Of a stretch of DNA of 64,000 nt, positions 27,177 through 36,175 are shown piece by piece (within the stretch, counting starts at the first letter, position 1; the number at the start of each line of letters is the position of its first letter). Both the position numbers and the translations under genes were made by a program. The notes beneath the pieces are model-generated. The model was given only the letters and a program-made list of their open reading frames with translations, did no database searches and was not told the DNA's origin. The stretch comes from Clostridium sp. TW13 (GTDB lineage: Bacteria; Bacillota; Clostridia; Clostridiales; Clostridiaceae), in contig NZ_BROD01000001.1 of assembly GCF_024345225.1 (NCBI RefSeq), positions 4,154,001 through 4,218,000 on the forward strand, read 5' to 3'.

Positions 27177-27485
27177 TTAGTCTATTAAATTTTCTTCTTT
27201 CATTCTTTTAATAGAGGCATCAATTGATTTTTCAAGTTCATCTTCTACTGAATAGTACACAGCAATTTGCATTAATGCTACTAGCGCTTGTCTTATTTCT
27301 CCAGCTAAAGCTTCTTTGCTAGGTTCACCATGTTTTTGTCTTTTAACACCGCTACCCTCAAAGTGATTAACTTCACTTGCAACCTCCCCACATTCTTCTA
27401 AAACTCTTGTAACCATTTGAAAAGGTTCAACACCATCAGGGAAACGCTTAAAAGAGCCTTCAACCATTTTGTATAATCTGTCCAT
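27177..27485 (-). CDS. MazG-like nucleotide pyrophosphohydrolase family protein
   Basis: 102 residues with the MazG-type metal motif ExxGE in VLEECGEVASEVNH and a second helix with ALAGEIRQALVALMQIA. In canonical MazG the second motif is ExxD; here the corresponding position appears to be Gln (EIRQ), so activity is uncertain. The family hydrolyses (d)NTPs to monophosphates. Single-gene unit with its own terminator. Confidence 0.75.
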   Translation of the reverse strand: MDRLYKMVEGSFKRFPDGVEPFQMVTRVLEECGEVASEVNHFEGSGVKRQKHGEPSKEALAGEIRQALVALMQIAVYYSVEDELEKSIDASIKRMKEENLID

Positions 27486-27743
27486 TATAATTACTCCTTT
27501 ATGTTATATAAATATCGCATAATTTTGCGCGTCATCAGGTGTTTATTATTATGAATTTAATGTAATGTTTTTAAAAGAATTATTTATCCGATGTAGTTTT
27601 CAATATTTGTATAATATTATATACTATCACCAATAACTTTGAAAATAAAGTGATTAATTTTATGAATATTATTTTTGATAGAAGGTAAACTAATCTCATT
27701 GAAATTAATGCTAATGTTCTTTTTAAAGAATTTTTAGTGTTTG

Positions 27744-27810
27744 GGCATCTTCAAAAAATAAGTAAGTCCATATGCAAGTATATTGGAATTGTTATTTGTT
27801 TTCTGATGCC
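27744..27810 (+). repeat. Dispersed hairpin element, copy B
   Basis: GGCATC (27744) pairs with GATGCC (27805-27810), and the AAAAATAAG side faces TTATTTGTTTT. It shares the AAGTCCATATGC...TTGTTATTT core with the other copies and lies ~48 bases before the BFD-like gene. The rest of 27486-27743 is AT-rich DNA without a recognisable feature. Confidence 0.7.
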
Positions 27811-27857
27811 TTATTTACCAAGTAAAAGTAACATATAATTTTAAGGAGGAATAGGAA

Positions 27858-28040
27858 ATGGATGATAATGAAGAAATATGCTCATGCTTTGGCTTAACAG
27901 TAAAGGATATAAAGGATGCAATTGCCAATGGAGCTAGCTCATATGATGAAGTTGTAGAAGCTACTAATGTTGGTACAGCTTGTGGAGCATGCGTAGATAG
28001 TGTAAAAGAATTAGTTGAAGATTTATTACAACAAAAATAA
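27858..28040 (+). CDS. BFD-like [2Fe-2S]-binding protein
   Basis: 60 residues with the bacterioferritin-associated ferredoxin pattern: Cys8-x-Cys10 (EICSCFG) and Cys42-x2-Cys45 (TACGACVDS), the four ligands of a [2Fe-2S] cluster, in a helical fold. In other bacteria BFD reduces and mobilises iron from ferritins; related domains occur in redox enzymes. AAGGAGG precedes ATG 27858. It stands alone behind hairpin element B. Confidence 0.88.
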   Translation: MDDNEEICSCFGLTVKDIKDAIANGASSYDEVVEATNVGTACGACVDSVKELVEDLLQQK

Positions 28041-28055
28041 TTTTTTAGATAGTGA

Positions 28056-28099
28056 AAGGCCCTCTTAAATTTATAGATACAAATTAAGAGGGCTTTTTA
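28056..28099 (+). terminator. Terminator of the BFD-like gene
   Basis: GCCCTCTTAA (28059-28068) pairs with TTAAGAGGGC (28084-28093), followed by TTTTT. It reaches the stop of the convergent metallo-hydrolase gene. Confidence 0.9.
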
Positions 28100-28900
28100 C
28101 TATTTTTTATTTCCCATAGCAGATAGAACAACAAACTGCTTTTTCATGTCTTTACTTACAGTAAGATCGTCTAATTTAGAAACGGTTGTGCCTTCCGGAA
28201 GTTCCTTGATGATTTGATCAATAGTTGGTTCATTATAAAATATATTATCTGAGCTCATGCTATAGTGCTCTGGAATAATGACTTTAGCATTTATTTTATT
28301 TAAGAATTCAAAAGTAGTTTTATTTTTTATGGTTCCATATTCACCAGCATAAGCAAGCACTACATCAGCATCTTTAATTTTCTCTATGAGTTGAGGAGAA
28401 TCCATGTTATCAGTTTCCCCCATGTTAACTATTTTAAAATCTCCAAATTTCATAACGAAAACTGTGTTATCACCCATAGAAGCAACATGCTCAGTTTTAT
28501 ACCCAGTTATTTCTACTGAACCTACTTTAAAAGTTTTATCTATATCCTCTGGATTTATGACTTTTGGATTGCCTTTAACTTCATTAATTCCACTTGTGTG
28601 ATCTTCATGAGTATGAGATATTGTCATAACATCAGCTTCAAGACTAGGAAAAGGAGCAAAAGTTGAGGCGTATGCTGATCCATAAGGATCAGAAATAAGT
28701 CTAGTGCCATCAGGAAATGCAATGTAAAAACATGAGTTCCCAACATATTTAATTTTTAATGAGTCTACTTTAGATTCTTTCTGAGTCTTTGGTGCGGCAG
28801 AGTCACTAGCCTTTTTATTAGATGTGGAGCAGGAAGTCATGCCACCACATAACAAAGTGAGTGTTAATAATGGCAATAATATTTTTATTTTTAATTTCAT
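28100..28900 (-). CDS. Metallo-beta-lactamase-fold hydrolase, predicted lipoprotein
   Basis: 266 residues from ATG 28900, placed by AGGGGGAT. The N terminus is a lipoprotein-type signal (KLKIKILLPLLTLTLL, then MTSC as a plausible lipobox). The rest is a UlaG-like metallo-beta-lactamase fold with HTHEDH (metal-binding motif), TEHV, NMGETD and PEHYSM supplying ligands. Substrate unknown. It is divergent from an AraC-type regulator that probably controls it. Confidence 0.87.
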   Translation of the reverse strand: MKLKIKILLPLLTLTLLCGGMTSCSTSNKKASDSAAPKTQKESKVDSLKIKYVGNSCFYIAFPDGTRLISDPYGSAYASTFAPFPSLEADVMTISHTHEDHTSGINEVKGNPKVINPEDIDKTFKVGSVEITGYKTEHVASMGDNTVFVMKFGDFKIVNMGETDNMDSPQLIEKIKDADVVLAYAGEYGTIKNKTTFEFLNKINAKVIIPEHYSMSSDNIFYNEPTIDQIIKELPEGTTVSKLDDLTVSKDMKKQFVVLSAMGNKK

Positions 28901-29118
28901 AATTATTAATCCCCCTAACATTTTTTGTGTTTAATAGAATTATAATGAATATTTATAATGGATTACATTGTATATCAACAAAAGGTCTTTGCATTTTTAC
29001 AAAATTAAAATTAATAAAACTTTATGTAAGATTTATTGGCGTTATAATTCAAACTTGTACTTTGAGATTATATTACACATATGGTAAAATGGTAAAAAGT
29101 CATCGTGGAGAGTGGAGT

Positions 29119-30027
29119 ATGGGGGACGTTATTGGAGAAAAAGAAAAACTTAATGGATTTGAAAGTTTAATTAGCTATAATGCTAATGAAACCTTTGCAG
29201 ATGAGAAGGAAAATTGTGAAAGGTTTAGACTGATATACATAGAAAATGGATCTTGTATAATAATCCTTAATGAAGATAAAGTTAGCATTGCGGCACCTGC
29301 AATTTTATGTATGAATGAGAATGAGTATCCAAAGCTGGAATACAGCTTTGATATATCAGCTAAATCAATAAGTTTTCATCCAGGCAATATTAATAGCAAG
29401 TTTAATTTTTATAACATTAGAGAAAAACAAAACAATTTTTCATATACAGATTTTCAGGATTCCTATTTGCTTACTGCATGGCTTGAGCGGAATCATAATT
29501 TTAGTGGAATTATTAATCTTGATTTTGAAACAGCCAATTATATAGCTAAGCTTTTTGAGTGTGTAAATAAAGAACTTATTTTGCAAAGGGATATGTTTTG
29601 GCCATGTCGTTCAAGATCATTTCTTTTGGAAATATTAGTTTTAACAACTAGACTTTTTGATAAAAATAATTATGTTTCTGATAATAAAGAAGCTAATGAA
29701 CCTCAAATAGTTGAGGATATTATTACTTATTTATGTGATAACTATCAGAATAAGATTACCCTCAATTCATTGGCTTTAACTTTTAATACGAATAGAACCA
29801 CTTTAAGTAAGCAGTTTTATGAAGCAAAGAATATATCAATTATAAATTATCTTATTAAACATAGAATTAATATTGCGGCTACTCTTTTAAGAGATACATT
29901 ACTTCCAATTTCAGAAATCAAAGAGAAGGTTGGTTTTAATGATGATGCAAACTTTTGGAGAATGTTTAAAAAATATGTAGGATTATCTCCTTCTATGTAT
30001 CGAAGTAAATATTGCTGGGTGGAATAG
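29119..30027 (+). CDS. AraC family transcriptional regulator
   Basis: 302 residues from ATG 29119 (GGAGAGTGGAG upstream). The last ~100 residues are the double helix-turn-helix (ITLNSLALTFNTNRTTLSKQF; PISEIKEKVGFNDDANFWRMFKKYVGLSPSMYR). The N-terminal ~190 residues look like a cupin-type sensing domain. An open frame continues upstream to 28927, but that part reads like intergenic DNA and has no ribosome site. Divergent from the metallo-hydrolase gene. Confidence 0.9.
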   Translation: MGDVIGEKEKLNGFESLISYNANETFADEKENCERFRLIYIENGSCIIILNEDKVSIAAPAILCMNENEYPKLEYSFDISAKSISFHPGNINSKFNFYNIREKQNNFSYTDFQDSYLLTAWLERNHNFSGIINLDFETANYIAKLFECVNKELILQRDMFWPCRSRSFLLEILVLTTRLFDKNNYVSDNKEANEPQIVEDIITYLCDNYQNKITLNSLALTFNTNRTTLSKQFYEAKNISIINYLIKHRINIAATLLRDTLLPISEIKEKVGFNDDANFWRMFKKYVGLSPSMYRSKYCWVE

Positions 30028-30223
30028 TGAAAAATAAATTAAATCATATTTAAAATTCAATAAAAAAACATTGAATAAGTCTTCGTTATTAAATATAATA
30101 TTTATAAGGATAAATTTATATATAGGCCAGTAATAATAACAGATATTACAGTTTTGCGTTTATTGTAGATTTTGCAAATTAATAAGAACTTTGTATAAAA
30201 ATGTTGAAGGGGTAGATAGAAAT

Positions 30224-31099
30224 ATGAAAGATGTTAAAATTTTAATTGTTGATGATTCACCTTTCCAAATAGCATTATTAAGAGATACTCTTACTGAAAA
30301 TGGATTTAATGTAGTTGGAGAAGCACAATCTTTAGAGGAAGTTATTTCTGAGGTAAATAGAGTAAAGCCAGATTTAGTTACTATGGACATGACCATTCCA
30401 GGAACAGATGGATTTGAATGTACAAGAGCAATCCATGATATAGATAGCAATATAAAAGTTATTATTGTAAGTTCAATGATGGATGAAGAATTAATTAAAA
30501 AGGCTAAAAGAACTCATGTATCTGGATATGTACAAAAGCCAGTTGATGCAGAAGAATTAACACTATTAATTAACAGAGTTATGGCTGATGAGGAATTGTA
30601 TCTAGAGTTAGAAGGTATGTATGCAAATGTTTTTAAAGAAGCAGTACTAGATCTTTTTAACAAGTTAACTAAAACTGTACCTGAGTTTACAGATGAAAGT
30701 ACTGTAGATATAGCGATACATAGTGAAGGTATTTCAATAGTTATGGGTATAATAGGAAAGTATTCAGGAAGATTAATATTTGATATGTCTTTTGAAACAG
30801 CTAATAATCTTGCAAAAGTATTACTTAGAAGGGATCCTAAGAATAACGAAGAAGTGCTTAATGTAATGTCTGAAATAGCTAACATGTTTGCAGGAAATGC
30901 ATGTTCAATGATAAATAAGAAGAATAAGTTATTTGGTTTAAGAGTTGCTCCACCAACGACATTCCATGGAGAATCAATTAATATATCAAAAGCCGAATTA
31001 GAAAACACATATTCAGCGCATGTAAAAACACAATTTGGTGATTTATTTATAAATATAGGCTTTAAAAGAGGTGATGGGGAATGGATGTCAATCATATAA
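30224..31099 (+). CDS. Response regulator with C-terminal CheX-like phosphatase domain
   Basis: 291 residues. Residues 1-120 are a receiver (DDSPFQ, Asp in PDLVTMDMTIPG, Ser in IIVSSMM, Lys in YVQKPV). Residues ~145-285 match the CheC/CheX phosphatase fold, with the catalytic Glu-x2-Asn in SEIANMFAGNA and the GRLIFDMS strand. CheX proteins dephosphorylate CheY-P, so this fusion may control its own receiver or act on the CheY of the operon 15 kb away. ATG 30224 follows GAAGGGGT. It overlaps the next cheX-like gene by 19 bases. Confidence 0.88.
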   Translation: MKDVKILIVDDSPFQIALLRDTLTENGFNVVGEAQSLEEVISEVNRVKPDLVTMDMTIPGTDGFECTRAIHDIDSNIKVIIVSSMMDEELIKKAKRTHVSGYVQKPVDAEELTLLINRVMADEELYLELEGMYANVFKEAVLDLFNKLTKTVPEFTDESTVDIAIHSEGISIVMGIIGKYSGRLIFDMSFETANNLAKVLLRRDPKNNEEVLNVMSEIANMFAGNACSMINKKNKLFGLRVAPPTTFHGESINISKAELENTYSAHVKTQFGDLFINIGFKRGDGEWMSII

Positions 31100-31548
31100 A
31101 TCCAATATTGGAATCATTTACTAATATATTACCTCAATTAGGCTTTAGTGAAATTAGAAGACTTAATGTCGGGGTAAAGGGAAGATACATAGAAAGTCCT
31201 GGTGTTGTAATTATCATTGGACTTATAGGTGATATCAAAGGTAATATTATTTATGCAATTAGCACAGAAGATGCAAAGAAGATAGCATCTACAATGATGA
31301 TGGGAATGCCAGTAGAAACTTTTGATGAATTGTCTCAAAGTGCAATTTCAGAGTTAATTAATATGTTAACTGCTAATATGGCTACTAATTTTTCAAAGGA
31401 CAATATAATTATTGATATTTCAACGCCTACACTTATAGAAGGTACTTTTACAGCAAATGCAAGTGCAGATAAAGTCCTTTGTATAACAATGGGAGTTGGT
31501 GACCTGATTATTGATGTTAATGTTTCACTTGAAAAAAATACTTTTTAG
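31081..31548 (+). CDS. cheX: CheX-like CheY phosphatase
   Basis: 155 residues of CheX/CheC type: GNIIYAISTEDAKKIASTMM and the phosphatase motif Glu-x2-Asn in SELINMLTANMATNFS, one motif as in CheX. Overlap with the preceding receiver-CheX fusion (19 bases) means the two are cotranscribed and probably coupled. Together they supply the dephosphorylation step missing from the che operon. Confidence 0.87.
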   Translation: MDVNHINPILESFTNILPQLGFSEIRRLNVGVKGRYIESPGVVIIIGLIGDIKGNIIYAISTEDAKKIASTMMMGMPVETFDELSQSAISELINMLTANMATNFSKDNIIIDISTPTLIEGTFTANASADKVLCITMGVGDLIIDVNVSLEKNTF

Positions 31549-31555
31549 TAAATCC

Positions 31556-31598
31556 AAAATAGAGATGATGGTTTTTTGCTATTGTCTCTATTTTTTAT
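31556..31598 (+). terminator. Terminator of the CheX operon
   Basis: AAATAGAGA pairs with TCTCTATTT around a long loop, followed by a T run. Confidence 0.65.
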
Positions 31599-31648
31599 AC
31601 TGAAATAATAGATCGCTTAGTGTAAATTGACAAATTTATAAAAATATA

Positions 31649-31676
31649 TTGACAAAAAAGTATAAATTGCTAAAAT
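31649..31676 (+). promoter_or_regulatory. Promoter of htpG
   Basis: TTGACA (31649-31654), 16 bases, TAAAAT (31671-31676). The predicted start point falls within the CIRCE element. Confidence 0.75.
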
Positions 31677-31680
31677 AAAG

Positions 31681-31707
31681 TTAGCACTCAACAGTAAGGA
31701 GTGCTAA
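31681..31707. promoter_or_regulatory. CIRCE element (HrcA operator)
   Basis: TTAGCACTC-N9-GAGTGCTAA, an exact match to the CIRCE consensus, directly downstream of the htpG -10 box. HrcA represses heat-shock operons through this site. It places htpG in the HrcA regulon. Confidence 0.96.
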
Positions 31708-31799
31708 CAAAAGAAAGTTAAAAAGAAGACGTTTTTTATGTTTATATTAAATAAGATTGATTTAAACCAGTGAATTTATAAGAACGGCTTGATTAAATA

Positions 31800-31843
31800 A
31801 AAATAACCACGCCAGATATAATCGCTGGGTGGTTATTTTGTGC
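31800..31843 (+). terminator. Strong hairpin in the htpG leader
   Basis: AAAATAACCAC plus CCAG (one bulged G) pairs with CTGGGTGGTTATTTT at 31825-31839, followed by a short T/G-rich stretch. It lies between the CIRCE promoter and htpG, so it could be an attenuator or a structured leader rather than an operon end. Confidence 0.55.
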
Positions 31844-31914
31844 TTATGTAAGCAAAATACAAAGCCTTTAAATTACTTTGTATTTAATAAAATAAAATGG
31901 AAGGAAATGATACA

Positions 31915-33789
31915 ATGGCTACACAACAATTTAAAGCAGAGTCAAAAAGACTCTTAGATTTAATGATTAACTCAATTTATACTAACAAAGAAATATTTTT
32001 AAGAGAGCTAATATCTAATGCAAGTGATGCAATTGATAAAAGCTACTATCGTTCACTTGTAGATCAAAATATTAGTTTTAATAAAGATGATTTTTATATT
32101 AGAATCACTGCCGATAAAGAGAATAGAACTCTTACAATAGAAGATAAGGGTATAGGTATGACAAAGGAGGAACTTGAAAATAATCTTGGTACTATAGCTA
32201 AGAGTGGTTCTTTTGCATTTAAGAATGAAGCTGAAGCAAAAGAAGGCGTAGATATCATAGGTCAATTTGGAGTTGGTTTCTACTCTGCATTTATGGTATC
32301 AGATATGGTCACAGTAAAGAGTAAATCTATTGATTCTGATAAGGCATATAAATGGGAATCAAAGGGTGCAGAAGGCTTTGATATTGAAGAATGTAGTAAA
32401 GAAACTGTAGGAACAGAAATTATATTAAAGATTAAAGAAAACAATGAAGATGAAAAATTTGATGAATATTTAGAGGAATACAGATTAAAAGCATTAATCA
32501 AAAAATATTCTGATTTCATAAAGTATCCAATAAAGATGCTTGTAAAGAAGAGCAAGTTAAAAGAAGACAGCGATAAAGAATACGAAGATTATCTTGAAGA
32601 TGAAACTTTAAATAGTATGGTACCTATATGGAGAAAAAATAAGAATGAATTGAAACTAGAAGATTATGATCAATTCTATATGGATAAGCACTTTGGATAT
32701 GAGAAGCCTCTTAAGGTAATTCATGCAAGTGTTGAAGGTGCGGTAAGTTATAATACCTTACTTTTCATACCAGCTAGAACACCATATGCATTTTACTCAA
32801 AGGAATACGAGAAGGGGCTAGAACTTTACTCAAATGGAGTATTAATAATGGAGAAATGTGCAGAGTTATTGCCAGATTACTTCAGCTTTGCTCAAGGGTT
32901 AGTGGATTCTGCAGATCTTTCACTTAATATTTCAAGAGAGTTATTACAACAAGACAGACAACTTAAGTTTATAGCTAAGAAGATAAAAGATAAAATAAAG
33001 AGTGAACTATTATTAATGCTTAAGAATGATAGAGAGAAATATGATCAATTCTACAGCAACTTTGGTAGACAATTAAAGTATGGAATTTATGCTGACTTTG
33101 GAGCTAACAAAGAGGACTTACAAGATTTAATTATGTTCCATTCATCAACAGAAAAGAAACTTGTAAGCCTTGATGAATATATTTCTAGAATGAAAGAAGA
33201 TCAGAAGTATATTTACTATGCAACTGGTGAAAGTATAGATAGAATTGAAAAATTACCTCAAACTGAAATGATAAAAGACAAAGGTTTTGAAATTCTATAC
33301 TTCACTGATGATGTGGATGAATTTGCAATCAAGATGCTTATGAAGTATAAAGAAAAAGAATTTAAATCAGTATCTAGTGGCGACTTAGGATTTGAAAATA
33401 ATGAAGAAGACAGCAAAAAGGATACTGAAGAAAATAAAGATTTATTTGAATTCATGAAGGATGCATTAGGTGGAAAGGTTAAAGAAGTAAAAGCTTCAAA
33501 GAGACTAAAGACTCATCCAGTTTGCCTTGCAAACCAAGGAGATCTTTCTATTGAGATGGAGAAGGTTCTTAGCATGATGCCAGACAATCCTAATTTAAAA
33601 GCAGAAAAGATTCTTGAGGTGAATACAAATCATGAGATGTTTACTGCTGTTAAAGAAGCTTTCGCTAACGATAAAGACAAATTGAAAGTACTTTCTAACA
33701 TTTTATATAATCAAGCTTTATTAATTGAAGGACTTTCAATAGAAGACCCAGTACAATTTGCTAATGACGTTTGCAATTTAATAAAATAA
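31915..33789 (+). CDS. htpG: HtpG (Hsp90) chaperone
   Basis: 624 residues, normal length for HtpG. The GHKL ATPase domain shows [19 protein letters not shown] and [13 protein letters not shown]; the middle domain has the catalytic-loop region [11 protein letters not shown]; the C-terminal dimerisation domain is present. It is a cytosolic ATP-dependent chaperone acting as a dimer. ATG 31915 is preceded by AAGGAA; the in-frame ATG 31897 would place that site inside the gene. It is a single-gene unit under HrcA/CIRCE control. Confidence 0.97.
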   Translation: MATQQFKAESKRLLDLMINSIYTNKEIFLRELISNASDAIDKSYYRSLVDQNISFNKDDFYIRITADKENRTLTIEDKGIGMTKEELENNLGTIAKSGSFAFKNEAEAKEGVDIIGQFGVGFYSAFMVSDMVTVKSKSIDSDKAYKWESKGAEGFDIEECSKETVGTEIILKIKENNEDEKFDEYLEEYRLKALIKKYSDFIKYPIKMLVKKSKLKEDSDKEYEDYLEDETLNSMVPIWRKNKNELKLEDYDQFYMDKHFGYEKPLKVIHASVEGAVSYNTLLFIPARTPYAFYSKEYEKGLELYSNGVLIMEKCAELLPDYFSFAQGLVDSADLSLNISRELLQQDRQLKFIAKKIKDKIKSELLLMLKNDREKYDQFYSNFGRQLKYGIYADFGANKEDLQDLIMFHSSTEKKLVSLDEYISRMKEDQKYIYYATGESIDRIEKLPQTEMIKDKGFEILYFTDDVDEFAIKMLMKYKEKEFKSVSSGDLGFENNEEDSKKDTEENKDLFEFMKDALGGKVKEVKASKRLKTHPVCLANQGDLSIEMEKVLSMMPDNPNLKAEKILEVNTNHEMFTAVKEAFANDKDKLKVLSNILYNQALLIEGLSIEDPVQFANDVCNLIK

Positions 33790-33810
33790 TAATATAGAAT
33801 AGAAAAAGAG

Positions 33811-33854
33811 ACAGTAGGTAGATTTGTTTTTACAAAGTCTATCTACTGTTTTTA
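33811..33854 (+). terminator. Terminator of htpG
   Basis: ACAGTAGGTAGA pairs with TCTATCTACTGT (one G-U) and is followed by TTTTTAG. Confidence 0.85.
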
Positions 33855-33916
33855 GTCTTATCAATAAAAGTAGCTGATTCAAGTTCTAGCAGCTACTTGA
33901 TATTGAGTGGATATAA

Positions 33917-34630
33917 TTAATAAAATCTTTGTTGTACGTATTTGGGTTTAATCACTTTTAATGATAGAAATAAGTAAATTAGCCAACCAATTATAGATCC
34001 AATTATATGCAGAATAATGTGATCAACATCTGCAACTCCTAAAGGTAATATAACTTTTACTAACTCTATAAGTAAACTAATTAAGAAAGCAATTTTAATA
34101 TTTTTTCTAAACAACCTCGCCTTTATAAAAATAAAAGGAAGTATAATTCCTAGGGGAACAAATAAAATTATTTCACCGAAAATATTATACAAAAATACAC
34201 TAAGATTATTTCTAAAAATATTAGCGCAGTAACCGATTATGGTCTTTAGTGGAATTACATTAATAGTAACCCCTAAATATCCTCCACCACTTCTTGCAGT
34301 AGCAACCCATCGAGCTGTATTTCGTAAAGGATTTAATAAAACAAAAAATAAAAAAATAATATATACGCTAAAGCAAATCCCACAGAAAATTCTTAATTTC
34401 TTACTGTATTTGAGACTATTATAATTAAGTTCATTTATAATACTACTTCCATCGCCAAAATCTCTTATAGCTAAATTTGTAGCTTCTTCTTCATTAACTC
34501 CATTCTTAATATATTCATCCTTTAGCAAATTTAAATGATCTATAAACTGTGATTTAAAATCCTCCTTCTCTTTCTTACTACAAACCAAATTACTCATAAT
34601 CATTTCAATATGGTCATATATTTTATCCAT
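33917..34630 (-). CDS. VanZ-like membrane protein with N-terminal HAAS-type domain
   Basis: 237 residues. Residues 1-70 are a charged helical HAAS-like domain (KKEKEDFKSQFIDHLN, EEEATNLAIRDFGD). The rest is VanZ-like: a first membrane segment (~82-102), then NIFGEIILFVPLGIILPF, and ELVKVILPLGVADVDHIILHIIGSIIGWLIY. VanZ of enterococci gives low-level teicoplanin resistance; most VanZ-like proteins are uncharacterised. It follows a PadR gene by three bases in one operon. Confidence 0.85.
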   Translation of the reverse strand: MDKIYDHIEMIMSNLVCSKKEKEDFKSQFIDHLNLLKDEYIKNGVNEEEATNLAIRDFGDGSSIINELNYNSLKYSKKLRIFCGICFSVYIIFLFFVLLNPLRNTARWVATARSGGGYLGVTINVIPLKTIIGYCANIFRNNLSVFLYNIFGEIILFVPLGIILPFIFIKARLFRKNIKIAFLISLLIELVKVILPLGVADVDHIILHIIGSIIGWLIYLFLSLKVIKPKYVQQRFY

Positions 34631-34633
34631 AAA

Positions 34634-34960
34634 CTATATCCCCCCTCCTACACAACTATTTATTAGATTATTAATTTTTCTCCAACTGTCTATTCTTATA
34701 AGCAACTCATTTTTGCCGGTTTCTGTAATGCTGTAATATTTTCTTTTCACGCCTCCATCGGAACTTCCCCAATAAGATTGCAAATAATTCTTATCTTCTA
34801 ATCTTTTTAATGCAGGATAAAGAGTTCCTTCACCAATTTGATATGAATTATCAGTTTTTTGTTTGATTAATTTAGCAATATCATATCCATACATATCCTC
34901 ATTAGATATTAAAGCTAACATAATAGTGTCAATATTTCCTTTTAATATTTCTGTATACAT
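34634..34960 (-). CDS. PadR family transcriptional regulator
   Basis: 108 residues with the PadR signature: DTIMLALISNEDMYGYDIAKLI, IGEGTLYPALKRLEDKNYL and KRKYYSITETGKNELL. ATG 34960 follows AAAGGTGG. It precedes the VanZ/HAAS gene and is likely its repressor; an operator-like dyad overlaps the promoter just upstream. This repeats the PadR-HAAS arrangement at 8829-9894. Confidence 0.93.
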   Translation of the reverse strand: MYTEILKGNIDTIMLALISNEDMYGYDIAKLIKQKTDNSYQIGEGTLYPALKRLEDKNYLQSYWGSSDGGVKRKYYSITETGKNELLIRIDSWRKINNLINSCVGGGI

Positions 34961-34992
34961 TTTACCACCTTTCATTTGAAGTATTTACAATT

Positions 34993-35021
34993 ATTATAAC
35001 ATACATCGCAATCAGATGTAT
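34993..35021 (-). promoter_or_regulatory. Promoter -10 and PadR-type operator dyad
   Basis: On the minus strand TATAAT (34998-34993) precedes the PadR gene, and ATACATC-N7-GATGTAT (35001-35021) lies immediately upstream of it, within the spacer/-35 region. The ATACAT/ATGTAT halves resemble known PadR-family operators (ATGT-N8-ACAT). Confidence 0.6.
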
Positions 35022-35122
35022 ATAGAAGTATAAATATATTTTTACTTTTTATTGAATATAAGAGGTTTTTTTCATTTTATGTAGAATATTATATTCAAGT
35101 CGGAAATATGGAGGTGCTTTTT

Positions 35123-35962
35123 ATGAATAATAAACTAAAACTAAAGTCAAAAATACTAATACTTATGCTATCAATCATTTTAATAATTCCTTCACAAGCT
35201 TATGCAAGTACAACTATTGCTAATAGTCCAGGGTCTACCATTAAGTCATTTTTAAATGCTGTCAAATCTCAAAATATTGAACAAATAATTTCTTTGGAAG
35301 AAGATGATAGGTTAGATTCATCAGAATTAGCAGATTGGCACAAAAAAAATTTTAATAATGATAGAGAAGTTTTATCGTCTTATTCAATTTTAAGACAGGA
35401 ACAATTAGGAAAAGACCAATATAAATTTATTACAAAGCTAAAGATGAAAGATGGTAGTATATCTCAGGTTCCATTTAATGTGAAATTTAGCAACAATAAA
35501 TGGAAGGTTATTGTAACTGCTAATTCTCTTGAAGATAAAGATTTTACTGTAATGCAAAAGGCTATTATCTCTAAAAGTTCAAATACTATTAATAGTATTT
35601 CATCGTCAAAGCTTACTTCATGGAATTTCTCAAACCTAAATGGAACTATGTATTCTATAAATACATTTGATGTAAATAATTCTAGTTCTGTAGTAACGTT
35701 AAATTTACGTCAATGGGCTGAATATACTCCACCTGACACTTCTAATATTAACTATGCAGTAGTTATTAAACATTGGTATGGAGATAACGAATGGGGTTCA
35801 ATTAATGTAATAGGGAATAATCCTAATTCTCCTAGACAAGTGGTAATTCACGGGAAAAGTAGCAGTATATCAGGAGCCAATTTAAAATTCACTAAAAATT
35901 ATGACGATTCTAATAATCAGTTTGGTAATAATGGTTTTGGAGAAATTTATAACGGATATTAA
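35123..35962 (+). CDS. Secreted protein of unknown function
   Basis: 279 residues from ATG 35123, which follows GGAGGTG. A clear signal peptide (KLKLKSK, hydrophobic 11-25, cleavage near AYAS). Residues ~37-130 (GSTIKSFLNAVKSQNIEQII, then KFSNNKWKVIV) resemble the NTF2-like/DUF4878-type extracytoplasmic domain. The C-terminal ~130 residues are beta-rich and Ser/Asn-rich with no family I recognise. Monocistronic with its own strong terminator. Confidence 0.75.
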   Translation: MNNKLKLKSKILILMLSIILIIPSQAYASTTIANSPGSTIKSFLNAVKSQNIEQIISLEEDDRLDSSELADWHKKNFNNDREVLSSYSILRQEQLGKDQYKFITKLKMKDGSISQVPFNVKFSNNKWKVIVTANSLEDKDFTVMQKAIISKSSNTINSISSSKLTSWNFSNLNGTMYSINTFDVNNSSSVVTLNLRQWAEYTPPDTSNINYAVVIKHWYGDNEWGSINVIGNNPNSPRQVVIHGKSSSISGANLKFTKNYDDSNNQFGNNGFGEIYNGY

Positions 35963-35982
35963 AAAAGAAACTACACACTATT

Positions 35983-36044
35983 AAAATAGACCCTATAAGA
36001 TAGACAGTTTAAAACTGCCCACATCTTATAGGGTCTATTTTTGT
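35983..36044 (+). terminator. Long terminator hairpin after the secreted protein
   Basis: A 19-bp perfect arm AAAATAGACCCTATAAGAT with its complement (36023-36041) around a 21-base loop that itself contains CAGTTT/AAACTG, then a T run. Confidence 0.9.
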
Positions 36045-36175
36045 TGTGACCATTATACTAAATCACAGGAGTTGCATATGAGTGTATCAATGAGCAGAAA
36101 AATATTAGCTGCAAGATGAATAAATATAATTTCTTCTGTCTCGTTAGGAAAGGCAATGTATACTCAGGTCCTCTT

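Noticed and set aside
28927-29118. 64-residue N-terminal extension of the AraC regulator
   Set aside because: It reads as Ile/Leu/Tyr-rich intergenic translation, lacks a ribosome site and lies where the divergent promoters must be.
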